48,311 bases of DNA from a bacterium (GTDB taxonomy: Bacteria > Bacillota > Clostridia > Lachnospirales > Lachnospiraceae), in assembly GCA_030539495.1 (NCBI GenBank), contig JAUNRX010000011.1:1-48311 (forward strand). Direction: 5' to 3'. Position 1 is the first letter of the stretch. Every line of letters begins with the position of its first letter. Both the position numbers and the translations under genes were made by a program. This document shows positions 24,080-32,598 of this stretch, in pieces. Under the pieces are notes generated by a model. It had not been told where the DNA came from and made no database searches. It saw only the letters and a list, made by a program, of their open reading frames with translations.

Positions 24080-24403
24080 ATGAGTTTATCAATTGATAGC
24101 AGTTCCTTATATAGTATGTATGGAACAGACACAACCTCTTCTTCTACAAGCAAGTTAGAAGCTACCTTAGATTCTAACCTTACAACTGCAAAAGATGAAG
24201 AGTTAATGGAAGCATGTAAAAGCTTTGAGACTTATTTTGTAGAGCAAGTATTTAAAGAAATGAAAAAGACAGTACAGAGCAGTGATGACAATGAATATAA
24301 CGAATACTTTGGAGATATGCTATATCAGGAGTATGCCAAAGAGGCTTCCGAACAAGGAAATCTTGGAATCGCACAGATGCTTTATGAGTCTATGAAACGA
24401 TAG
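24080..24403 (+). CDS. FlgJ-like rod-binding protein
   Basis: A 107-residue protein matching the rod-binding N-domain of FlgJ without the muramidase domain: LMEACKSFETYFVEQVFKEMKKTV, EYFGDMLYQEYAKEASEQGNLGIAQMLYESM. It would chaperone or cap rod assembly as the rod crosses the wall. No signal peptide, as expected for a flagellar export substrate. AGGAGAG site. Last gene of the flgF-flgG unit, before a terminator; wall cutting would need a separate hydrolase. Confidence 0.85.
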   Translation: MSLSIDSSSLYSMYGTDTTSSSTSKLEATLDSNLTTAKDEELMEACKSFETYFVEQVFKEMKKTVQSSDDNEYNEYFGDMLYQEYAKEASEQGNLGIAQMLYESMKR

Positions 24404-24425
24404 AAAATACGATAGAATGAATTAG

Positions 24426-24476
24426 AAAAGACTGTTTTAGGCTAAAATAAATTTTTAGTTTTAGAACAGTCTTTTT
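24426..24476 (+). terminator. Terminator of the flagellar rod genes
   Basis: AAAAGACTGTT at 24426-24436 pairs with AACAGTCTTTT at 24465-24475, with a second inner CTAAAA/TTTTTAG stem, and a T-run at the end. Confidence 0.8.
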
Positions 24477-24520
24477 CATGTATAATAATAGTATGGAATG
24501 AAACGCATGGAGGTGACGAA

Positions 24521-26752
24521 GTGGAAGAAGAAGTACTAGAGGGATATGTGGATCGAATCGTATATCGAAATAGTGAAAATGGATACACGGTACTAAGTTT
24601 AGTACGTGATGATATAGAGATGACCGTAGTTGGTACCTTTACCTTTATTAATGAAGGTGAATTTATCTGTGTTACGGGGAATTATACAAAGCATGCAGTA
24701 TATGGAGAACAGCTTGTGATGAAAAGCTATGAAATCAAAGAGCCAGAAGATTTGTTCTCCATGGAGCGCTATTTAGGTTCCGGTGCCATTAAAGGTGTCG
24801 GAAGTGCACTTGCAGCTAGGATTGTAAGAAAGTTTAAGAAAGAGACCTTTACCATTATTGAGCAGGAGCCGGAACGTCTTTCTGAAGTAAAAGGAATATC
24901 GGAACGTTTGGCAAGAGAAATCTGTGAACAATTTGAGGAAAAGAGAGAGATGCGAAGCGCAATGCTTTTTCTTCAGAAATATGGAATTTCCACAACCTAT
25001 GCAGTTAAGATTTATCAGCAATATGGACAGCGTCTTTATGAAGTAGTAAGGGACAACCCCTATAAACTTGCAGAGGATATTAGTGGCATTGGTTTTAAGC
25101 TTGCAGATGAGATTGCAAGAAATGTAGGTGTTAATGTAGATAGTGAAAACCGCATCAAGGCCGGAATTATGTATGCATTATCCAATGCAACTGCATTTGG
25201 ACATACCTTTCTTCCGGAAGCAGAACTATTAGCAACAGCCAGTGAGCTTCTTGGCGTGGAACAGGAAAAAATCAATCATCAGATTATGGATATGGTAATT
25301 GAGAAAAAGATCATTATAAAGGAAGTAAATGAGCGAAGAGTCATTTATCATGCAACCTATTATTATATGGAATTAAACTGTGCCAGAATGTTAGTGGATT
25401 TGGATATTAAATATGATGTGCCAGAGGCAGCATTAATAGAACATGTGAAACAGATTGAGGCATCGTCAGGCATTATGCTGGATGAAATGCAGAGAATGGC
25501 AGTCTATGAAGCGGCACGAAACGGTTTATTAGTAATTACAGGTGGACCTGGTACTGGTAAGACAACTACAATTAATCAAATTATCCGCTTCTTTGAGTCA
25601 CAAGGACTGGAAATCCTGTTGGCAGCACCGACAGGAAGAGCGGCAAAGCGAATGAGCGAGACAACAGGATATGAAGCCCAGACAATCCACAGACTTTTAG
25701 AGTTGAATGGCGGGATGCAAGAGAATGGTGGTCGAATGCATTTCGAGAGAAATGATGAAAATCCACTTGAGGCGGATGCCATTATTATTGATGAGATGTC
25801 GATGGTAGATATCAGTTTAATGAATGCATTTTTAAAGGCAATCAGTGTTGGAACAAGAGTAATCCTAGTAGGTGACGTAAATCAGCTTCCTAGTGTTGGA
25901 CCGGGTAATGTGTTAAAAGATATTATTGATTCAGAATGCTTCAATGTGGTTCGTCTAAAGAAAATCTTCAGGCAGGCAGCAGAGAGTACGATTATTACCA
26001 ATGCCCATAAGATTAATGATGGACAGCCAATTAAGTTTGACAATAAGAGCAAGGATTTCTTTGTCTTGCAGCGAGAGGACACCACGCTAATTCAAAGAGT
26101 TGTATTGTCTCTTGTAATGGAAAAGATGCCTAAGTATGTAAATGCCTCTCCATTAGATATCCAAGTATTAACGCCAATGCGTAAAGGAGAACTTGGAGTA
26201 GAAAAGTTAAATGAGATTTTGCAGAGATATATTAATCCGCCGGCACCGGATAAAAAGGAGAAGGAATATCGTGGTATTGTTTTCCGAGAAGGCGATAAGG
26301 TAATGCAAATCAAAAATAACTACCAGCTGGAATGGGAAGTGAAAAATCAATACAATATTCGGTTAAATAAGGGAACAGGTGTATTTAATGGAGATTGTGG
26401 AATAATAAAGGAAATAAATACTTTTGCAGAACTGATGGAAGTAGAGTTTGAAGAAGGAAAGACGGTAGAATACCCATTTAGTAATCTTGATGAATTAGAG
26501 CTGGCATATGCAATTACGATTCATAAATCACAAGGTAGTGAGTATCCGGCAGTCGTGTTGCCACTTCTTACTGGACCAAGGATGTTATTTAATCGAAATC
26601 TTCTGTATACAGCCGTTACCAGAGCGAAAAGTTGTGTTACCATAGTAGGTAGTGCATACATGGTTCAGAAGATGATCGACAATACAATGGAACAAAAACG
26701 ATATTCTACGCTAGATATTCGATTAAAGGAAATAATTGGTTTGAAAAACTAG
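24521..26752 (+). CDS. recD2: RecD2-type ATP-dependent DNA helicase
   Basis: A 743-residue superfamily 1B 5'-3' helicase of the RecD2/YrrC type, acting in DNA repair and replication restart without RecBC. The N-terminal OB-like and helix-hairpin-helix region includes YLGSGAIKGVGSALAARIV and SGIGFKLADEIA. Walker A GGPGTGKTTT lies near residue 341, motif II IIIDEMSMVD follows, then DVNQLPSVGPGNVLKD, LKKIFRQA and the C-terminal YAITIHKSQGSEYPAV and LLYTAVTRAK. Start is GTG with GGAGGTG 6 nt upstream. Stands alone after a terminator. Confidence 0.93.
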   Translation: MEEEVLEGYVDRIVYRNSENGYTVLSLVRDDIEMTVVGTFTFINEGEFICVTGNYTKHAVYGEQLVMKSYEIKEPEDLFSMERYLGSGAIKGVGSALAARIVRKFKKETFTIIEQEPERLSEVKGISERLAREICEQFEEKREMRSAMLFLQKYGISTTYAVKIYQQYGQRLYEVVRDNPYKLAEDISGIGFKLADEIARNVGVNVDSENRIKAGIMYALSNATAFGHTFLPEAELLATASELLGVEQEKINHQIMDMVIEKKIIIKEVNERRVIYHATYYYMELNCARMLVDLDIKYDVPEAALIEHVKQIEASSGIMLDEMQRMAVYEAARNGLLVITGGPGTGKTTTINQIIRFFESQGLEILLAAPTGRAAKRMSETTGYEAQTIHRLLELNGGMQENGGRMHFERNDENPLEADAIIIDEMSMVDISLMNAFLKAISVGTRVILVGDVNQLPSVGPGNVLKDIIDSECFNVVRLKKIFRQAAESTIITNAHKINDGQPIKFDNKSKDFFVLQREDTTLIQRVVLSLVMEKMPKYVNASPLDIQVLTPMRKGELGVEKLNEILQRYINPPAPDKKEKEYRGIVFREGDKVMQIKNNYQLEWEVKNQYNIRLNKGTGVFNGDCGIIKEINTFAELMEVEFEEGKTVEYPFSNLDELELAYAITIHKSQGSEYPAVVLPLLTGPRMLFNRNLLYTAVTRAKSCVTIVGSAYMVQKMIDNTMEQKRYSTLDIRLKEIIGLKN

Positions 26753-26798
26753 TAGAAATATAATATAATAAAGCATAATGTAAAAGGAGAAAATGAAA

Positions 26799-27701
26799 AT
26801 GAATTGTACATTAGTTATTATGGCAGCAGGCATGGGGAGTCGCTTTGGTGGCATTAAACAATTAGAACCAGTAGGACCTAGCGGTGAAATTATTATGGAT
26901 TATTCTGTATTCGCAGCAAAAAAGGCTGGGTTTACAAAAGTAGTATTTATTATTCGTAGAGATATTGAGGAAGCATTTAAAGAAGCAATCGGTAATAGAT
27001 TAGCAGAACAAATTGAAGTTGAATATGTATTCCAAGACATGGATGCGATTCCAGAAGGATATGAAGTTCCTGCAGGAAGAACAAAACCTTGGGGAACTGG
27101 ACAAGCAATCCTTGCAATCAAAGATACAGTAAAAGAACCATTTGCAGTAATTAACGCAGATGACTACTATGGTGAAGAAGGATTTAAGAAAATTGCAGAA
27201 TTCTTATCTACAGCAAAAAATACAGATGGCAAATACAACATCTGCATGGTAGGTTTTGAATTAGGTAATACATTAAGTGATAACGGATCCGTAACACGTG
27301 GTGTTTGTGAAGTAAATGAAGCAAATGAACTTGTTGATATCTGTGAAACAAGTGGAATTGAAAAAGTAGATGGTGTAATTAAGTCTGATATCGAAGGACA
27401 AAAGTTAACAGATAAAACTCCTGTATCTATGAATATGTGGGGCTTCACTCCAGAATTTATCAATGAATTAGATGCTAGATTTGCAGCATTCTTAGATGGT
27501 ATTAAAGGAAATGAATTAAAAGCAGAATACTTACTTCCATCTATCGTTGGTGATTTAATTCAAGAAAATAAAGCAGAAGTTACGGTTCTTACATCTTCTG
27601 ATAAATGGTTTGGTGTAACTTATAAAGAAGATAAACAAGTAGTAGTAGATAGCTTTGCAAAACTTGTTGAAGAGGGCGTATACCCTAAAAAATTATTCTA
27701 A
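26799..27701 (+). CDS. Sugar-phosphate nucleotidyltransferase
   Basis: A 300-residue Rossmann-type nucleotidyltransferase. The N-terminal signature MAAGMGSRFGGIKQLEPVGPSGEIIMDYSVF binds the nucleotide triphosphate, and AVINADDYYGEEGF carries the metal-binding aspartate. The rest resembles glucose-1-phosphate thymidylyl/uridylyltransferases and related cell-surface sugar activators; exact substrate not determinable. ATG 26799 is preferred because GGAG is 9 nt upstream; the ATG at 26793 is only 3 nt from it. Confidence 0.85.
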   Translation: MNCTLVIMAAGMGSRFGGIKQLEPVGPSGEIIMDYSVFAAKKAGFTKVVFIIRRDIEEAFKEAIGNRLAEQIEVEYVFQDMDAIPEGYEVPAGRTKPWGTGQAILAIKDTVKEPFAVINADDYYGEEGFKKIAEFLSTAKNTDGKYNICMVGFELGNTLSDNGSVTRGVCEVNEANELVDICETSGIEKVDGVIKSDIEGQKLTDKTPVSMNMWGFTPEFINELDARFAAFLDGIKGNELKAEYLLPSIVGDLIQENKAEVTVLTSSDKWFGVTYKEDKQVVVDSFAKLVEEGVYPKKLF

Positions 27702-27731
27702 GGAATAAAATTTTAATATGGGGAGAATGAG

Positions 27732-28454
27732 TTGGGATTATATAAGAGAATGATCGAACTTATATATCCGCAACGATGTCCAATCTGTGAAAAGATTGTG
27801 CTTCCAAAAGGAGCATTTATTTGTTCGGAGTGTTATAAGAAACTCCAATGGGTAAATGCTCCTTATTGCATGAAGTGTGGAAAGCCAATAGAAAGCGAAT
27901 GCAAGGAATACTGTTATGACTGTGAGAATAAGAACTTTCATTATGAGTATGGATATGGAATGTGGATATACGATGAGAACTTAAGAAGATCCATAGTAGG
28001 TTTTAAGTATAAAAATAGAAGAGAATATGCGGACTTTTATATTCAGCAGTTGGTATTGCATTACAGAGAAAAGATAAACCGCATGCAGGTGGATGTAATT
28101 GCTCCTGTGCCAGTACATAGAAGAAGATACCGTCAAAGAGGATATAATCAGGCTGCAATACTTGCAGAAGGATTAGGAAAAGAGCTGGAGTATGCGGTAG
28201 AAGATCAGTTATTAGTACGAAGCAAGTATACGGCACCTCAGAAGACATTAAATGATAAGGAACGTTTTCTTAACTTAGAGAAGGCGTTTAAGGTAAATAA
28301 GAAAAGGATATCCGAGTATGTTGGGAAAAGAGTGTTACTAGTGGATGATATCTATACGACCGGCAGTACAATAGAGGCTTGTACCAATGTACTATTGCAG
28401 GCTGGAGTATCTAAGGTATACTTTATTAGCTTGTGCATAGGAAAAGGATATTAG
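27732..28454 (+). CDS. comFC: ComF family protein (ComFC, phosphoribosyltransferase-like)
   Basis: A 240-residue ComFC-type protein linked to DNA uptake and recombination. An N-terminal double zinc ribbon (CPICEKIV, CSECYKKL, CMKCGKPI, CYDC) is followed by a phosphoribosyltransferase domain: VDVIAPVPVHRRRYRQRGYNQA and the PRPP-binding motif VLLVDDIYTTGSTIEAC. The start is TTG with GGGGAG 6 nt upstream. comFA is not next to it. Followed 11 bp later by the yvyF-like gene, as in B. subtilis comFC-yvyF. Confidence 0.92.
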   Translation: MGLYKRMIELIYPQRCPICEKIVLPKGAFICSECYKKLQWVNAPYCMKCGKPIESECKEYCYDCENKNFHYEYGYGMWIYDENLRRSIVGFKYKNRREYADFYIQQLVLHYREKINRMQVDVIAPVPVHRRRYRQRGYNQAAILAEGLGKELEYAVEDQLLVRSKYTAPQKTLNDKERFLNLEKAFKVNKKRISEYVGKRVLLVDDIYTTGSTIEACTNVLLQAGVSKVYFISLCIGKGY

Positions 28455-28465
28455 GAGGAATACAT

Positions 28466-28870
28466 ATGGATGTAAGAAATTGCAAAAGTTGTGGAAGATT
28501 ATTTAACTACTTTACTGGACAGCAATTTTGTCCAGCATGCATGACCGAACTAGATGAAAAGTTTAAATTAGTCAAAGAGTATATTTATGATCATCCAGAG
28601 GCGGATGTACAAGAAATTTCAACAGAATTTGAGGTTGGTATTCCAATTATACATCGTTGGATACGGGAAGAGCGTCTTGCATTTTCTGAGAACTCTCCAA
28701 TTGGCTTAGCATGTGAGGGCTGTAGAGTGACTATTAAGACAGGCCGTTACTGTAAGAAATGTAAGGATAATCTGACACACGGTTTTTCTAATGTATTTGA
28801 GAAAGAAGAGGAGCCGATGAAGAAAGAACAAAAGACAGTTGCAAATCCTAAAATGAGATTTTTTAAATAA
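28466..28870 (+). CDS. yvyF: YvyF-like flagellar operon zinc protein
   Basis: A 134-residue protein with two four-cysteine zinc clusters: CKSCGRLFNYFTGQQFCPAC at the N-terminus and CEGCRVTIKTGRYCKKC in the middle. Between them is a helical segment VQEISTEFEVGIPIIHRWIREERL that reads like a helix-turn-helix. It matches the family annotated as flagellar operon protein YvyF, which follows comFC in B. subtilis. Here flgM and flgK do not follow. Start 28466 has GGAGGAA 7 nt upstream. Confidence 0.85.
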   Translation: MDVRNCKSCGRLFNYFTGQQFCPACMTELDEKFKLVKEYIYDHPEADVQEISTEFEVGIPIIHRWIREERLAFSENSPIGLACEGCRVTIKTGRYCKKCKDNLTHGFSNVFEKEEEPMKKEQKTVANPKMRFFK

Positions 28871-28871
28871 A

Positions 28872-28906
28872 AAAAAGGAGCTCCTAATAACTAGGGACTC
28901 CTTTTT
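28872..28906. terminator. Bidirectional terminator between yvyF and cvfB
   Basis: AAAAAGGAG at 28872-28880 pairs with CTCCTTTTT at 28898-28906, with an inner TCCT/AGGG stem. The two convergent genes share it. Confidence 0.85.
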
Positions 28907-28937
28907 CCTATTATAAACGTTAAAAACGCTTAAGATC

Positions 28938-29786
28938 TTATAATTTGTAAGAGCCTTTTTCATCCTGACGGATTTTGTTTTCTTTCATTAATCGTCCAAG
29001 AGCTCTTTTGAATGCATTTTTACTTAAGTTAAATTCTTTTTTGATTGCTTCTGGAGCAGATTTATCATTGAATGGGATAAATCCGTTGTTAGCAGTTAAA
29101 GAATTATAGATTAAAGTAGCATCGTCATCCATTTGGATGTGAGTTTTTTCGCGAAGGCTAAGATCTAATTTTCCATCTTCTCTTACGTTGCTGACACGAG
29201 CTTCAATTATTTGACCAACACGAACAGGTTCAAATAATTGTTGTCTTGTGATTAAACCAGAGTATTTTTCATCAACGGCAACGAATGCGCCGAATTGATC
29301 ACTGATTTCATAGACCATACCGGATACTTTGTCATCTCTTTTGTATGGAGAGTCTGTGCTTAAGTATTCATATACTTTCATAGTTGCACAAAGACGGTTA
29401 CTCTTATCAATATATAAAGTAACTAGGGCTTGTTCTCCTTGTCTTACTTTATCTGTTTGTTCTTTGAATGGTAAAAATAAATCTTTAGCAAGTCCCCAGT
29501 CAAGGAAAGCACCGATTGTGCCAACTTCTTTTACATTTAATTTGTTTACTTGTCCCATTACTAATGTTGGAGTCATACGAGTAGCGATTAGACGGTCTTC
29601 ACTATCTTTGTAAATAAATACAGAAATCGTATCTCCTACTTTTGTATGTTCTGGAACTTGGCTTTTTGGTAAAAGTACTTTATCGTTAGAACCTTCTTCT
29701 GTTGCTAAGTAAACACCAAAGTCTGTTGTCTTAACAACAAGAAGTGTTTGTTGTTCCCCGAGTGATATTGTTTTATTAATGCTCAT
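28938..29786 (-). CDS. cvfB: S1-domain RNA-binding protein CvfB
   Basis: A 282-residue CvfB/YitL-family protein with tandem S1 RNA-binding domains (LLVVKTTDFGVYLA; VGTIGAFLDWGLAKDLFLPFKEQ; VSGMVYEISDQFGAFVAVDEKYSGLI) and a C-terminal winged-helix domain (AIKKEFNLSKNAFKRALGRLMKENKI). It is thought to tune expression by binding RNA. Minus strand, 13 bp downstream of the thioesterase gene, sharing its promoter. Ribosome binding site GGAG before ATG 29784-29786. Confidence 0.9.
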   Translation of the reverse strand: MSINKTISLGEQQTLLVVKTTDFGVYLATEEGSNDKVLLPKSQVPEHTKVGDTISVFIYKDSEDRLIATRMTPTLVMGQVNKLNVKEVGTIGAFLDWGLAKDLFLPFKEQTDKVRQGEQALVTLYIDKSNRLCATMKVYEYLSTDSPYKRDDKVSGMVYEISDQFGAFVAVDEKYSGLITRQQLFEPVRVGQIIEARVSNVREDGKLDLSLREKTHIQMDDDATLIYNSLTANNGFIPFNDKSAPEAIKKEFNLSKNAFKRALGRLMKENKIRQDEKGSYKL

Positions 29787-29799
29787 GTAGTAAATCTCC

Positions 29800-30507
29800 T
29801 TATTTCTTTATGAAAATGACAACGCAGTATGGGTAATCATCAATTCCTGCAAGTACCACCGTACATTTGTTGTCTTCTATTGTGACTTTTGGAATAATTG
29901 TATCGGATAGAACGGCAGACTTTTTATATTCTGCACGCATCTCTTTAATTTCAAAATCTTCAGGAAGATAATCAGTCGCCATCTTTATATATTGACCATT
30001 GTTTACATGGTTATTCGTATCAAGATTACTTTTTGTCACTAAAAACGAATCATGTACTGTATACTCTTGAGGGATAGAAATCTTACGAGGAGCTTTTTCC
30101 ATTGGATATTTTTCTTCAAGCTGGTATTTTTCAAGTTCCTCTTCTGTTAGCTTGGATGGACGCATACGGATGGTGTCCATTAGAACCCAGATAGAGTTAG
30201 CAACAGCTAGAAGTTCGCCATCTTCTGTTTCCATTTTAAAATTACGATATCCGAACATAGATTTAAAATCGTAAGGCCAAGTGCTTACAATGATCTTTTC
30301 ATTTAATTTTGGAAAACGAGTTACGACGATTTGCCAGTTAGTGATAATCCAGACACGGTTTGTACCGTTTAAATAGTCAATGCCAAGACCAATATCTTCT
30401 GATTGGAATGTAGTACAATCTTGGAAATAGTTTATGATGCCAGCTAAATCAAGTCTTCTATTGGGATCAATTTCACTATAACGAACTCGACTTTGAAATG
30501 AATACAT
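29800..30507 (-). CDS. Acyl-ACP thioesterase
   Basis: A 235-residue double hot-dog acyl-ACP thioesterase, releasing fatty acids from the carrier protein in the cytoplasm. Starts MYSFQSRVRYSEIDPNRRLDLAGIINYFQDC, a family-typical N-terminus, has WIITNWQIVVTRFPKLNE and the second-domain active-site motif DTNNHVNNGQYIKMA with the catalytic asparagine and histidine. ATG 30505-30507 is chosen because AAAGGAG is 6 nt upstream; a longer frame from 30531 would include that site. First gene of the minus unit with cvfB. Confidence 0.9.
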   Translation of the reverse strand: MYSFQSRVRYSEIDPNRRLDLAGIINYFQDCTTFQSEDIGLGIDYLNGTNRVWIITNWQIVVTRFPKLNEKIIVSTWPYDFKSMFGYRNFKMETEDGELLAVANSIWVLMDTIRMRPSKLTEEELEKYQLEEKYPMEKAPRKISIPQEYTVHDSFLVTKSNLDTNNHVNNGQYIKMATDYLPEDFEIKEMRAEYKKSAVLSDTIIPKVTIEDNKCTVVLAGIDDYPYCVVIFIKK

Positions 30508-30538
30508 AATTAACTCCTTTGTTATTGACATTGTTGTA

Positions 30539-30566
30539 ATTATAACATTTTATAGGAAAAATACAA
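30539..30566 (-). promoter_or_regulatory. Predicted promoter of the thioesterase-cvfB unit
   Basis: On the minus strand TTGTAT (30566-30561), 16 bp, then TATAAT (30544-30539). Confidence 0.5.
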
Positions 30567-30655
30567 TAGAAATGACGGGAAATGGGTACTGGACTGGTTT
30601 TTTTATGAAAAAAAGTATATAATAAGGAAGAAAACCATTAAAAGGAGTAAAAATA

Positions 30656-31033
30656 ATGAAAAAGATAATTAATACTGAAAAGGCACCAGCAGCAATCGGG
30701 CCATATTCTCAAGCAATCGAAGTAAACAACATGGTATTTACTTCAGGTGTAATTCCAATTGATCCAACAACTAATACATTAGTAACAGGTCCAATCGAAG
30801 AACAGGCAGAACAAGTTCTTTTAAATTTATCAAACTTATTAGAAGCAGCAGGAACAAGTACAGATAACGTAATTAAAACTGTTGTATTCATTAAAGATAT
30901 GAATGATTTTGCAAAAGTAAACGAAGTGTATTCTAAATACTTCACAAAAGACTTCCCAGCAAGATCATGTGTAGAAGTTGCAAGACTTCCTAAAGATGTT
31001 CTTATCGAAGTAGAAGCAATTGCAGTAAAATAA
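30656..31033 (+). CDS. ridA: RidA family enamine/imine deaminase
   Basis: Hydrolyses reactive 2-aminoacrylate-type enamines to keto acids and ammonia, protecting PLP enzymes. A 125-residue YjgF/YER057c/UK114 protein with the family N-terminus APAAIGPYSQAIEVNNMVFTSG and the C-terminal signature PARSCVEVARLPKDVLIEVEAIA, which contains the catalytic arginine. Length is standard and trimer formation is expected. AAAGGAG 8 nt before ATG. A TATAAT at 30618-30623 may be its -10; no clear -35. Confidence 0.94.
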   Translation: MKKIINTEKAPAAIGPYSQAIEVNNMVFTSGVIPIDPTTNTLVTGPIEEQAEQVLLNLSNLLEAAGTSTDNVIKTVVFIKDMNDFAKVNEVYSKYFTKDFPARSCVEVARLPKDVLIEVEAIAVK

Positions 31034-31071
31034 TAGATTGTTGGGGGACAATCGTAAGGAGGCTTTAAGAT

Positions 31072-32052
31072 TTGAATAATAGAAACAGCGTGATAAAGGG
31101 AAATGCCCTATTTTTCATGATTATTATTAATTATTTAGTCTTGAATATTGGATTAAATATAATAGTAGGAATTTTTCATGTCCAGATAACGTATATCGAA
31201 AGCATATTGATTGCACAATTTGGATATGCACTCCCTGCCATTGTATATGCATTTTCAAGAAAACGACCAGTAAGAAATCATATACGACTTAAGAAAATAA
31301 ATCTGCTTACGATTTTACTTCTGATCATATTTGCATTTGCAATTATGCCGCTTATGACATTTATAAACTCGTTATCGTTGTTGATTGGACATAATACAAT
31401 TAACAGTACGATAACAGGTATGTTAGATCAGACGAGTTTCGTATGGTGTCTTCTGGCGGTCGGTGTTTTGCCAGCCGTTATGGAAGAGTTTGTATATCGT
31501 GGAGTGATTTATAATGAGCAACGAGAAGGGAACGTCATAAAGGCGATTTTATGTAGTGGTTTATTCTTTGGATTACTTCATATGAACATTAACCAGTTCT
31601 CTTATGCTTTTGTATTAGGTGCGATTTTTGCAGTATTAACAGAAGCAACAGGAACTATTCTCAGCTCGATGATCGTACATGCTACGATTAACTCGTTCTC
31701 AGTTACGTTATCAAAGATACAGCCTTATCTTATGGAGCGAATGAATCAGATCCAGCAAAGTGCTGGTCAGGAAGTAACACCGATTAGTGACACTCTTTCT
31801 AGAGCAGACATTATTCAGATGCTTCCAACTTACTTTGTATCTGCAATCTTTTCTGCCGCTTTTTCTGCATTTATTGTATTCTTAATTATAAAATATAATA
31901 AACGAGAAAATGAAGTAAGACAAATTGTAAGCTGTAGTCCAGAAGAGAAGAACAGAAGAAAGCAAGTAGCATTTGCGGATGTGTGGTTTATCCTTGCAGT
32001 AACCATATGCGTTGTAATCATGCTTTCAAGAGAAATCAGTTATTGGATTTAG
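31072..32052 (+). CDS. CPBP family intramembrane metalloprotease
   Basis: A 326-residue membrane protein with about eight helices and the CPBP (Abi) signatures: EEFVYRG (the EExxxR motif) in VMEEFVYRGVIYNEQ, FFGLLHMN with the metal-binding histidine, and SSMIVHATINSFS with the second histidine. These proteins are intramembrane proteases or bacteriocin-immunity-like proteins. Start is TTG with GGAGG 8 nt upstream. Follows ridA by 38 bp, then a strong terminator. Confidence 0.88.
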   Translation: MNNRNSVIKGNALFFMIIINYLVLNIGLNIIVGIFHVQITYIESILIAQFGYALPAIVYAFSRKRPVRNHIRLKKINLLTILLLIIFAFAIMPLMTFINSLSLLIGHNTINSTITGMLDQTSFVWCLLAVGVLPAVMEEFVYRGVIYNEQREGNVIKAILCSGLFFGLLHMNINQFSYAFVLGAIFAVLTEATGTILSSMIVHATINSFSVTLSKIQPYLMERMNQIQQSAGQEVTPISDTLSRADIIQMLPTYFVSAIFSAAFSAFIVFLIIKYNKRENEVRQIVSCSPEEKNRRKQVAFADVWFILAVTICVVIMLSREISYWI

Positions 32053-32058
32053 CATAAT

Positions 32059-32102
32059 AAAAAAACGGATTGTAACTTTTTATAGGTTACAATCCGTTTT
32101 TT
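32059..32102. terminator. Terminator after the CPBP gene, also usable by yjfB
   Basis: AAAAAAACGGATTGTAAC (32059-32076) pairs with GTTACAATCCGTTTTTT (32086-32102). Flanking A-run and T-run allow both directions; the minus-strand yjfB gene ends 34 bp to the right. Confidence 0.92.
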
Positions 32103-32136
32103 GTATAACGAGTGATTGTGTTCAAGACACAAGTAG

Positions 32137-32313
32137 TTAAAGCTTAATATCAATGTGTTGTCCCACATTCGGATCAACAGACTCTTCTAACATTGTAGTC
32201 ATTGCTTCGCCAGTGGCTTCTGCTTGGTCTAAGCTTTTAGAAAGCATGCCAATGCTGATTGCTGAAGAGATATTATATTGGCTCATTGCCATTGAAAGTG
32301 ATGCGATATCCAT
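32137..32313 (-). CDS. yjfB: YjfB-like small motility protein
   Basis: A 58-residue gene read from the minus strand, starting MDIASLSMAMSQYNISSAIS and ending NVGQHIDIKL. The pattern (short, SMAMSQ, Q/A-rich centre, final DIKL) fits the YjfB putative motility protein family. GGAG lies before the ATG at 32311-32313. A near-consensus sigma-D promoter just upstream supports co-expression with flagellar genes. The molecular role is not known. Confidence 0.85.
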   Translation of the reverse strand: MDIASLSMAMSQYNISSAISIGMLSKSLDQAEATGEAMTTMLEESVDPNVGQHIDIKL

Positions 32314-32343
32314 AAAAGTACACTCCTTTCTTACTTATAGTAC

Positions 32344-32370
32344 ATATCGGAATAGAAGACCCATGTCTTA
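32344..32370 (-). promoter_or_regulatory. Sigma-D (FliA) promoter of yjfB
   Basis: On the minus strand TAAG (32370-32367), 15 bp, then TCCGATAT (32351-32344), one mismatch from consensus in each box. The start of transcription would be about 24 nt before the yjfB ATG. Confidence 0.75.
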
Positions 32371-32494
32371 ATAGAGGATAAAAAAGTATCAACTGATATT
32401 TCCAAGAAGTTAATAGAATGTTACAAATATGCTTAAAACAGTTATTAATTACATAATATATGTAAAGAAAATACCATAAAATGCATAAGTTTTA

Positions 32495-32523
32495 TTGACA
32501 CTGTAGGTCAACTTTGTTATACT
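32495..32523 (+). promoter_or_regulatory. Sigma-A promoter of the NlpC/P60 gene
   Basis: A perfect TTGACA at 32495-32500, 17 bp, then TATACT at 32518-32523. AACTTT (32510-32515) and AAAGTT (32524-32529) form an inverted repeat centred on the -10 box, a possible repressor site. Confidence 0.8.
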
Positions 32524-32598
32524 AAAGTTAAGAAATTTAACAATTTTGTAATAATTTGAAATATAAATATAACTTTTAGATAAATTGGAGGCTAAAGT

